From Actinomycetes bacterium (GTDB lineage Bacteria > Actinomycetota > Actinomycetes > Actinomycetales > Cellulomonadaceae), in NCBI GenBank assembly GCA_023401045.1, contig JAEXEM010000292.1:1-5396 (forward strand): a stretch of DNA of 5,396 nucleotides, given 5' to 3'. Under the pieces are notes generated by a model. The model was given only the letters and a program-made list of their open reading frames with translations, was not told where the DNA came from and did not search any database. This document shows positions 1 to 4,505 of the stretch, piece after piece. A program made the translations under genes and the position numbers. How positions within the stretch are numbered: the first letter of the stretch is position 1; every line of letters starts with the position of its first letter.

Positions 1-65
1 GCACGGGCCGACCCGCGCCCGCCTGCGGCCCCCGGCGTCCGGATGCGGGTGTGCCGGGGCGTGCC

Positions 66-71
66 TAGCGT
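66..71 (+). promoter_or_regulatory. Candidate -10 element for the PNPOx-like gene
   Basis: The hexamer TAGCGT lies 47 bases upstream of the ATG at 119 and fits the TAnnnT -10 pattern common in GC-rich actinobacteria. No convincing -35 hexamer is seen 16-19 bases upstream. The predicted start site would be near 78, giving a leader of about 40 nt. This is a motif match only. Confidence 0.35.
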
Positions 72-118
72 GGCCGGGCCGACGGGTGAGCGCCCGCCGC
101 CGACCGACGGAGGTCACG

Positions 119-706
119 ATGACGAGCACACCCCACGACGGCACCCCGGCCCACGGCGCGTCCGCGTCGGCCCCCGGCGCGTCTGCGTCGACCGACCGCG
201 CATCCGCGCCTCAGCCCGACGGTCCGACCCCCGAGGAGGCCGTCGCCAAGGTCCGCGAGCTGCTCGGCGACCACCACCTCACGATGCTGACGACGCGCGA
301 CGCGTCCGGAGCGCTCGTCAGCCGCCCGATGGGCGTGCAGGACGTCGAGTTCGACGGCGACCTGTGGTTCTTCACGACGCTGAGCAGCGCCAAAGTCGCG
401 CACATCCGCGCCGGGTCACCGGTCAACGCCGCGTTCGCGGGCTCGTCGTCGTGGCTGTCGCTGTCGGGGACGGGTGAGGTCGTCGTCGACGCCGCGAAGG
501 CCGAGGAGCTGTGGAACCCGGTCGCCGAGGCCTGGTTCCCCGACGGCCCGACGACGCCCGACCTGTGCCTCGTGCGCCTGCACGCGGACACCGCCGAGTA
601 CTGGGACAGCCCCGGCGGGCGGCTGGCGACGGCCATCAGCCTCGTCAAGGCCAAGGTGACGGGCCGGCCGTACGACGGCGGGGAGAACGCCACCGTCGAG
701 CTGTGA
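119..706 (+). CDS. Pyridoxamine 5'-phosphate oxidase-like general stress protein (GSP26 type)
   Basis: This encodes 195 aa with the split-barrel flavin-binding fold of the PNPOx-like superfamily, closest in pattern to the general stress protein 26 group. I start it at the ATG at 119 because GGAGG (109-113) sits 5 bases upstream; the in-frame ATG at 86 has no comparable site. Residues 1-38 are rich in Ala, Ser, Pro and Gly and look disordered. The barrel follows: a TMLTTRD strand (55-61), SRPMGVQD (68-75), LWFFTT (82-87), and WLSLSGTGEVVVD (about 112-124). The C-terminal part has LWNPVAEAWFPDGP (131-144) and EYWDSP (160-165), as is typical of this group. Family members usually bind FMN, FAD or a deazaflavin such as F420; the cofactor cannot be read from the sequence. 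It is probably cytoplasmic and monocistronic, since a strong hairpin follows the stop. True PdxH activity is unlikely. Confidence 0.85.
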   Translation: MTSTPHDGTPAHGASASAPGASASTDRASAPQPDGPTPEEAVAKVRELLGDHHLTMLTTRDASGALVSRPMGVQDVEFDGDLWFFTTLSSAKVAHIRAGSPVNAAFAGSSSWLSLSGTGEVVVDAAKAEELWNPVAEAWFPDGPTTPDLCLVRLHADTAEYWDSPGGRLATAISLVKAKVTGRPYDGGENATVEL

Positions 707-724
707 GGCGCCGAGCCTGAGACG

Positions 725-759
725 GCGACGCCCCCACCCGGTCCGGGCGGGGGCGTCGC
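725..759. terminator. Bidirectional hairpin terminator between convergent genes
   Basis: A perfect 11-bp stem pairs 725-735 with 749-759. After one mismatch (A736/C748) a further 4-bp stem pairs 737-740 with 744-747 around a 3-nt loop. The hairpin starts 18 bases after the stop of the PNPOx-like gene and ends 14 bases before the stop of the reductase gene on the other strand, so it can serve both. Neither side has a U-tract, which is usual in actinobacteria. Confidence 0.8.
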
Positions 760-773
760 TGCGTGCGGACGAC

Positions 774-1784
774 TCAGACGAGGCGCTTCTCCGGGGATGC
801 CTTGGAGGTCTCGGCCGGGTCGGAGACGACGACGTCGCCGAGGACCTCGTCGATGCGGGTGAGCACCTCGGCCGGCAGCGTGACGCCGCTGGCCTTGACG
901 TTGTCGCGCACCTGCTCGGGGCGGGAGGCGCCGATGATCGCCGCGGAGACGTTGTCGTTCGAGAGCACCCACGCGAGGGCGAGCTGGGCCATCGTGAGGT
1001 CGAGCTCGTCGGCGATGGGCTGCAGGCCCTGGACGCGCTCGACGACGTCGTCGCGCAGGAACTGCGCGATCATCCGGGCGCCGCCCTTCTCGTCCGTGGC
1101 GCGCGAGCCGGCGGGCAGCGGCTGGCCCGGCTTGTACTTGCCGGTGAGCACGCCCTGGGCGATGGGCGACCAGACGATCTGCGAGACGCCGAGCTCGCGG
1201 GAGGTCGGGACGACCTCGGGCTCGATGACGCGCCACAGCATCGAGTACTGCGGCTGGTTGGAGATGAGCTGGAAGCCCAGCTCGGTGGCGAGGGCGTGGC
1301 CCGCGCGGATCTGGTCCGCGGTCCACTCCGAGACGCCGATGTAGAGCGCCTTGCCCTGGCGGACGACGTCGGCGAACGCCTGCATCGTCTCCTCGAGCGG
1401 CGTCTCGTGGTCGTAGCGGTGCGCCTGGTAGAGGTCGACGTAGTCGGTGCCGAGGCGGCGCAGCGAGCCGTCGATGGACTCGCGGATGTGCTTGCGCGAC
1501 AGGCCGGTGTCGTTCGGGCCCTTGGGACCGGTCGGCCAGTAGACCTTCGTGAGGATCTCGAGGGACTCGCGGCGCTCACCGGCGAGCGCGTCGCCGAGGA
1601 CCTTCTCGGCGACGGTGTTGGCGTACACGTCCGCGGTGTCGAACGTCGTGATGCCGGCGTCGAGGGCGGCGCGCACGCAGGCGGTCGCCGTGTCGTTCTC
1701 GACCTGCGAGCCGTGGGTGAGCCAGTTGCCGTAGGTGAGCTCGGAGATCTTGAGGCCGGAGTTGCCGAGGAAGCGGAAGTTCAT
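774..1784 (-). CDS. Aldo/keto reductase, KCNAB/AKR6-like
   Basis: This encodes 336 aa, a full-length cytosolic NADPH-dependent aldo/keto reductase with a TIM-barrel fold. The N-terminal strand MNFRFLGNSGLKISEL is typical. The catalytic tetrad appears complete: D49 and Y54 (in FDTADVY), K80 (in ILTKVYW) and H122 (in LYQAHRYD). The NQPQYSML segment (176-183), WSPIAQGVLTGKY (205-217) and the cofactor motif IIGASRPEQVRDN (283-295) match the subgroup that includes potassium-channel beta subunits and bacterial YghZ-like reductases. Such enzymes reduce aldehydes and ketones or methylglyoxal; the substrate here is unknown. The ATG at 1784 is preceded by AGAGG at 1793-1797 on this strand, with 8 bases between. 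The gene diverges from the lipoprotein gene and shares with it a LacI-type operator candidate, so control by a sugar-responsive repressor is possible but unproven. Confidence 0.9.
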   Translation of the reverse strand: MNFRFLGNSGLKISELTYGNWLTHGSQVENDTATACVRAALDAGITTFDTADVYANTVAEKVLGDALAGERRESLEILTKVYWPTGPKGPNDTGLSRKHIRESIDGSLRRLGTDYVDLYQAHRYDHETPLEETMQAFADVVRQGKALYIGVSEWTADQIRAGHALATELGFQLISNQPQYSMLWRVIEPEVVPTSRELGVSQIVWSPIAQGVLTGKYKPGQPLPAGSRATDEKGGARMIAQFLRDDVVERVQGLQPIADELDLTMAQLALAWVLSNDNVSAAIIGASRPEQVRDNVKASGVTLPAEVLTRIDEVLGDVVVSDPAETSKASPEKRLV

Positions 1785-1838
1785 GCCCTCAGCCTCTCAC
1801 CGCGCCCTGGGCCCGGCCGTCCGCGACCCACCCGGTGA

Positions 1839-1850
1839 TGAAGCGTTTCA
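1839..1850. promoter_or_regulatory. LacI/GalR-type operator candidate
   Basis: TGAAGCGTTTCA is a 12-bp near-palindrome with TGAA/TTCA arms and a central CG; only one position pair is imperfect (G1843/T1846). This is the general shape of LacI/GalR family operators. It stands out in a GC-rich region, and lies 54 bases upstream of the reductase start and 63 upstream of the lipoprotein start. No lacI-family gene is present in the window, so the regulator is unknown. Confidence 0.45.
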
Positions 1851-1882
1851 GACGTCGCGCTCGTCACGCACCGGCCCTCCCC

Positions 1883-1892
1883 GCACCGGTGC
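1883..1892. repeat. Small palindrome GCACCGGTGC with a partial upstream copy
   Basis: This is a perfect 10-bp palindrome just upstream of the candidate -10 of the lipoprotein gene. Its left seven bases, GCACCGG, are repeated at 1868-1874, a spacing of 15 bp. It could be a protein-binding site near the -35 region, but short GC palindromes arise often by chance in DNA of this composition. Confidence 0.25.
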
Positions 1893-1900
1893 CCGCGCGC

Positions 1901-1906
1901 TACCGT
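1901..1906 (+). promoter_or_regulatory. Candidate -10 element for a leaderless lipoprotein mRNA
   Basis: TACCGT ends 7 bases before the ATG at 1914, which would place the transcription start at or next to the A of the ATG. There is no purine-rich ribosome binding site in the 20 bases before the ATG. The two facts together suggest leaderless translation, which is common in actinobacteria. No clear -35 box is seen. Confidence 0.5.
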
Positions 1907-1913
1907 CCTCGCC

Positions 1914-2414
1914 ATGCGTTCCCTGCGAGGCCTCGTCGTGCTCCCGATCGCCCTGCTCGTGCTCACGGCGTGCACCGCCGGGACGGAGCCCGACGACGAG
2001 GGGCCGGGCGAGGTGTCGATGCCCCCGGTCACCGGTGAGGGGCTGGGCGCGACCGAGCTGCCCCCGGCGGAGGACCTCGAGGCCGTCCTCACCTCCTCCG
2101 GTGCCGTCACGGGCGGCTACACGGGCACCGTCACGCCCGAGGCGCCCGTCACCGCGGACGTGCCGGACGTCGCCGCCGGCTCGGTGCTCCTGCGGGTGGC
2201 GTGCACGTCCGACGACGGCGCCCCCGTGACGGTGAGCGTCGCGGCCGCCGGTGCGCCGCTCACGTCGTACCAGGCGCCGTGCGTCCCCGTCTTCGAGGGC
2301 GGCTCGACGATGGCCGACTCCGACGCCTTCCAGGTGCCGGGCGGTGCGCTCCAGCTCACCGTCGAGGCGCCCGCGGAGGCCGTCGTCGCGATCGGGTTCC
2401 TCCCGGCGGCCTGA
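1914..2414 (+). CDS. Small putative lipoprotein of unknown function
   Basis: This encodes 166 aa. Residues 1-20 form a lipoprotein signal peptide: Arg at 2 and 5, a hydrophobic core at 7-17, and the lipobox LTAC with the lipid-bearing Cys at 20. The mature part starts with an acidic, Gly/Pro-rich linker (about 21-50). It is followed by a Val/Ala/Thr-rich, probably beta-sandwich, domain with two more cysteines (C97 in RVACTSDD and C123 in YQAPCVP) that could form a disulfide outside the membrane. No catalytic motif or known family is recognised. It is probably anchored to the outer face of the cytoplasmic membrane. It is transcribed divergently from the aldo/keto reductase gene and converges on metZ. 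The ATG is chosen because it gives a complete signal peptide; no Shine-Dalgarno sequence precedes it. Composition matches the neighbours. Confidence 0.8.
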   Translation: MRSLRGLVVLPIALLVLTACTAGTEPDDEGPGEVSMPPVTGEGLGATELPPAEDLEAVLTSSGAVTGGYTGTVTPEAPVTADVPDVAAGSVLLRVACTSDDGAPVTVSVAAAGAPLTSYQAPCVPVFEGGSTMADSDAFQVPGGALQLTVEAPAEAVVAIGFLPAA

Positions 2415-2426
2415 GGGACCGTCGCG

Positions 2427-2443
2427 GGCTGCCGGGGGCAGCC
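2427..2443. terminator. Hairpin between the convergent lipoprotein and metZ genes
   Basis: GGCTGCC (2427-2433) pairs perfectly with GGCAGCC (2437-2443) around a GGG loop. It lies 12 bases past the lipoprotein stop and 28 bases from the metZ stop. An overlapping palindrome, CTGCCGGCAG (2443-2452), offers a competing fold. There is no U-tract, so it is called on position and stem quality. Confidence 0.55.
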
Positions 2444-2471
2444 TGCCGGCAGGGACCGGCGCGTGGCGACC

Positions 2472-3722
2472 TCAGACGTCGAGCGTCGCGAGCGCCTGCG
2501 CGATGTCCGTGCGCAGGTCCTCGACGTCCTCGAGCCCGACCGACAGCCGGACCGTCGCCTCGCCGATGCCGACCGCGGCACGGCCGTCCGGCCCGAGGCG
2601 GCGGTGGGTCGTCGTCGCCGGGTGCGTGACGATCGACTTCGCGTCCCCGAGGTTGTTCGAGATGTCGACGACGCGCAGTGCGTCGAGCACGCCGAACGTC
2701 GCCTTCTTCGCGACCTCGGCCGAGGCGTCCGCGGGCACCGCGACGTCGAAGGTGACGACCGTCCCGCCGCCGGTCTGCTGGGCGCGCGCGAGGTCGTGCT
2801 GCGGGTGCGAGGGCAGGAACGGGTACCGCACGCGGGCGACCGCGGGGTGCTCCTCGAGCCACGTCGCGAGCGTGAGCGCCGACGCCGACTGGTGCCGCAC
2901 GCGGACCGACAGCGTCTCCAGGCCCTTGAGGAGCACCCACGCGTTGAACGGCGAGAGCGACGGGCCGGTGTTGCGCAGCAGCGTCTGCACCGGGCCGCGC
3001 ACGTAGTCCGTCGTCCCGAGGATCGCCCCGCCGAGCACGCGGCCCTGACCGTCGATGTGCTTCGTCGCGGAGTAGACGACGACGTCCGCGCCGTGGTCGA
3101 GCGGGCGGGAGAAGACGGGGGTGGCGAAGACGTTGTCGACGACGACGGTCGCGCCCGCGGCGTGCGCGAGCCGGCTCACCTCGGCGATGTCGACGAGGTC
3201 CTGCATGGGGTTCGACGGTGTCTCGAAGAAGACGACGTCGGCCGGGGTCGCGAGCGCCTGCGCCCACTGGTCGGTGACGTGCCCGTCGACGTAGTCGGTC
3301 CGCACACCCCAGCGGGCGAGGATCTCGTCGAGGATGACGACGCTCGACCCGAAGAGCGCGCGGGCGGCGACGACGCGCGAGCCGGAGCGCACGAGCGCGG
3401 CGAGGGCGGTGAACACGGCGGACATGCCGCTCGCGGTCGCGTAGCAGGCCTCTGCTCCCTCGAGCAGGCGCAGCCGCTCCTCGAAGGTCGTCACCGTGGG
3501 GTTGCCGTAGCGCGAGTAGAGGAAGCGGTCGACCTCGCCGGCGAACCCGGCCTCGGCGTCCGCCGCGGAGGCGTACGTGTAGCCCTGCGTGAGGAACAGG
3601 CCCTCGGACATCTCGTCGAACCCGCTGCGGACCAGACCGCCGCGCACCGCGAGGGTGTCGGGGCGCAGCGCACCGCGGTCGGTGCGGTGGTCGTCCCAGT
3701 CGCCCGGGCCGGGCACCGTCAC
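2472..3722 (-). CDS. metZ: O-succinylhomoserine sulfhydrylase
   Basis: This encodes 416 aa, the normal length for the Cys/Met-metabolism PLP enzyme family. It would convert O-succinylhomoserine (or an O-acyl analogue) and sulfide to homocysteine in the cytoplasm. Visible motifs, counted from the GTG start: RGGLVRSGFDE (27-37), YSRYGNPT (69-76, phosphate contacts), TASGMSAVF (96-104), the PLP-ring aspartate D196 in VVVDNVFATP, the Schiff-base lysine K221 in SATKHIDGQG, and the C-terminal RLSVGLEDVEDL (392-403). The SGFDEMSEGLFLTQGY segment and the rhodanese partner match the actinobacterial MetZ type (as in the Mycobacterium tuberculosis Rv0390-Rv0391 pair) better than MetB or MetY. The start is the GTG at 3722, which overlaps the rhodanese stop as GTGA. 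The frame stays open further upstream, but only antisense to or inside the rhodanese gene. No independent ribosome binding site is seen, so translation is probably coupled. Substrate preference (succinyl or acetyl) remains inferred. Confidence 0.92.
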   Translation of the reverse strand: MTVPGPGDWDDHRTDRGALRPDTLAVRGGLVRSGFDEMSEGLFLTQGYTYASAADAEAGFAGEVDRFLYSRYGNPTVTTFEERLRLLEGAEACYATASGMSAVFTALAALVRSGSRVVAARALFGSSVVILDEILARWGVRTDYVDGHVTDQWAQALATPADVVFFETPSNPMQDLVDIAEVSRLAHAAGATVVVDNVFATPVFSRPLDHGADVVVYSATKHIDGQGRVLGGAILGTTDYVRGPVQTLLRNTGPSLSPFNAWVLLKGLETLSVRVRHQSASALTLATWLEEHPAVARVRYPFLPSHPQHDLARAQQTGGGTVVTFDVAVPADASAEVAKKATFGVLDALRVVDISNNLGDAKSIVTHPATTTHRRLGPDGRAAVGIGEATVRLSVGLEDVEDLRTDIAQALATLDV

Positions 3723-4156
3723 GGCTGCACCCAGGGCAGCCCGTCGGCGCGCCAGCCGGTGTGGCCGCGGTGCCCGTCGGGGCCGGTCGCGCCCTCGAAG
3801 CCGTCGAGGACGTTGTACGCCGGGCCGTAGCCGGCGGCGGTGGCGGTCTGCGCGGCGCCGATGGAGCGCTGCCCGGACCGGCAGAGGAAGACGACGGGGC
3901 GGTCGGGCGTGAGGCCGGCGTCGACGAGCTGGTCGAGGAAGCGGGTGTTCTGCTGCCCGGACGGGTAGGAGACCCACTCGACGAGGACGGCCTGGCGGCC
4001 GAGGTCGCTGAGGTCGGGCACCCCGACGTAGCGCCACTCGGCGTCGGTGCGCACGTCGACGAGGACGGCCTGCGGGTCGGAGGCCAGGAGGTCCCACGCC
4101 TCGGTGGCGGTGAGGTCACCGGCGTAGCCGGTCGCGGGTCGGGGCTGCACGCTCAT
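3719..4156 (-). CDS. Rhodanese-like sulfurtransferase, single domain, paired with metZ
   Basis: This encodes 145 aa with one rhodanese domain. The first strand and turn are VLVDVRTDAEW (31-41). The active loop is LCRSGQRS (91-98), with the persulfide-forming Cys at 92 and Arg at 97. The C-terminal YNVLDGFEG (104-112 region) and GWRADGLPW are typical of this small family. The enzyme would carry sulfane sulfur as a cysteine persulfide; a role in supplying sulfur to MetZ is an inference from the conserved pairing. I chose the ATG at 4156 because GGGAG (4162-4166 on this strand) lies 5 bases upstream. Two in-frame ATGs further upstream (4168 and 4186) fall inside the riboswitch. The stop overlaps the metZ GTG by 4 nt. 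Expression is likely controlled by the SAM-sensing leader just upstream, through access to the ribosome binding site. Confidence 0.9.
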   Translation of the reverse strand: MSVQPRPATGYAGDLTATEAWDLLASDPQAVLVDVRTDAEWRYVGVPDLSDLGRQAVLVEWVSYPSGQQNTRFLDQLVDAGLTPDRPVVFLCRSGQRSIGAAQTATAAGYGPAYNVLDGFEGATGPDGHRGHTGWRADGLPWVQP

Positions 4157-4161
4157 CTCGT

Positions 4162-4166
4162 CTCCC
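4162..4166 (-). promoter_or_regulatory. Ribosome binding site of the rhodanese gene, overlapping riboswitch helix P1
   Basis: Read on the minus strand this is GGGAG, 5 bases before the chosen ATG. Its first two G residues (4165-4166) also form the 3' end of the P1 strand GATGG of the SAM aptamer. When P1 is formed, these bases are paired. This supports both the start choice and a translational off-switch. Confidence 0.65.
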
Positions 4167-4256
4167 ATCGACACTGGCGGTAGCACCCTGTTCCACGGTG
4201 TCCCGCGCGGGTTGCTGCGGCGTCCTCGAGCCAGGTCTCTCGGCCGCTCTGGATGG
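4165..4256 (-). ncRNA. SAM riboswitch, SAM-I clan (S-box-like, lacking P4)
   Basis: On the minus strand the order of conserved S-box core elements is kept: AGAG (4247-4250), GAGAGA kink-turn strand (about 4236-4241), GGCTCGAGGACG, AGCAACC (4210-4216), and GGTGCTA (4181-4187). Helices: P1 CCATC (4252-4256) with GATGG (4165-4169), P2 GCGGC (4243-4247) with GCCGC (4217-4221), and P3 beginning with ACCC (4209-4212) and GGGT (4185-4188). Only 11 nt lie between GGTGCTA and the P1 3' strand, too few for the usual P4 hairpin. It may therefore be a short SAM-I variant or a member of the SAM-I/IV variant group. It sits directly upstream of rhodanese-metZ, a classic target. No intrinsic terminator is seen, and P1 overlaps the ribosome binding site, so control is probably translational. 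The call rests on motif and pairing inspection, not a covariance model. Confidence 0.8.
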
Positions 4257-4264
4257 TCGTCGTG

Positions 4265-4270
4265 ATGCTA
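4265..4270 (-). promoter_or_regulatory. Candidate -10 element for rhodanese-metZ
   Basis: On the minus strand this reads TAGCAT, a good TAnnnT match. The predicted transcription start is near 4258, two bases before the 5' strand of riboswitch helix P1, which is where a start would be expected. No good -35 hexamer lies 17-18 bases upstream (TCTCAC is the closest position). Confidence 0.55.
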
Positions 4271-4273
4271 CGC

Positions 4274-4304
4274 CACGCGCAACGGGCGTGAGACGCGAGG
4301 TCTC
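4274..4304. repeat. Two small inverted repeats between the divergent promoters
   Basis: CACGC (4274-4278) is complementary to GCGTG (4286-4290). Overlapping the last base, GAGAC (4290-4294) is complementary to GTCTC (4300-4304) with a 5-base gap. They lie in the spacer between the two aptamers, just upstream of the rhodanese -10. They may be operator half-sites, or chance. Apart from these and the promoter hexamers, I see nothing else in 4257-4357. Confidence 0.25.
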
Positions 4305-4322
4305 GGATCCTGAGAACCCGCG

Positions 4323-4352
4323 TTGACAGCCCGATGACCCCGCCGAGATGCT
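4323..4352 (+). promoter_or_regulatory. Candidate promoter for the class-V PLP gene
   Basis: A perfect -35 hexamer TTGACA (4323-4328) is followed after 18 bases by GATGCT (4347-4352), a partial -10 match with A and T at the two most conserved places. The predicted start near 4358-4360 coincides with the 5' strand of helix P1 of the SAM-IV aptamer. This coincidence is the main support. Confidence 0.6.
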
Positions 4353-4357
4353 CGGGT

Positions 4358-4473
4358 CAGGTCATGAGTGCCAGCGCGAAGCCCCGGCTCGCTGGCCGGC
4401 AACCCTCCACCGCGGTGGGGTGCCCCGGGTGACGACCTGGCCGTGCACCGTCCGGTGCCGGCAAGCGCGGGGC
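4358..4473 (+). ncRNA. SAM-IV riboswitch
   Basis: The conserved SAM-IV core is very well kept. P1 is CAGGTC (4358-4363) with GACCTG (4434-4439). It is followed by ATGAGTGCCAGCG (4364-4376), GCCCCGGCTCGCTGGCCGG (4381-4399), the GCAACC junction (4400-4405 region), the P3 arm with CCACCGCGGTGG (4407-4418), and GGGGTGCCCCGGGTGA (4417-4432). After P1 comes a SAM-IV-specific hairpin, GCACCG (4445-4450) with CGGTGC (4453-4458), extended by CCG/CGG. Then comes the conserved pseudoknot strand GGCAAGCGCGG (4460-4470). SAM-IV occurs mainly in actinobacteria and binds S-adenosylmethionine, turning sulfur-metabolism genes off. The start codon of the class-V PLP gene is 33 nt beyond. No terminator with a U-tract is visible, so translational control is likely. 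Confidence 0.93.
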
Positions 4474-4478
4474 CTGCG

Positions 4479-4499
4479 CGTCCCGGGACGAGCGGAGGA
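4479..4499 (+). promoter_or_regulatory. Expression platform and ribosome binding site of the class-V gene
   Basis: GGAGGA (4494-4499) sits 6 bases before the ATG at 4506 and is a strong ribosome binding site. Just upstream, CGTCCCGGGACG (4479-4490) is a perfect 12-bp palindrome that as RNA could form a short hairpin. CGCG at 4477-4480 could pair with CGCG at 4466-4469 in the pseudoknot strand, an alternative to the ligand-bound fold. How the switch works is not determined. Confidence 0.5.
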
Positions 4500-4505
4500 C
4501 CATCC

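Noticed and set aside
1..65. GC-rich complementary segments at the left edge that could be a terminator of an upstream gene
   Set aside because: CCCGC and GCGGG can pair across a long gap, but there is no compact stem, and the upstream gene is not visible.
86..118. Upstream ATG adding 11 residues to the PNPOx-like protein
   Set aside because: The ATG at 119 has GGAGG at ideal spacing; the one at 86 has none, and the added residues are unlike the family.
2463..3830. A 455-codon open frame on the plus strand
   Set aside because: It is antisense to metZ, which carries every catalytic motif of its family; the plus-strand product is low-complexity Arg/Val/Glu-rich sequence.
3723..4097. A 125-residue N-terminal extension of MetZ in the same open frame
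   Set aside because: It overlaps the rhodanese gene in another frame, has no MetZ homology that I recognise, and the GTG overlapping the rhodanese stop gives the normal family length.
4157..4186. Upstream ATGs at 4186 and 4168 as the rhodanese start
   Set aside because: Both lie inside the SAM aptamer, and only the ATG at 4156 has a well-spaced GGGAG. The 4168 start is kept as a minor possibility in a finding.
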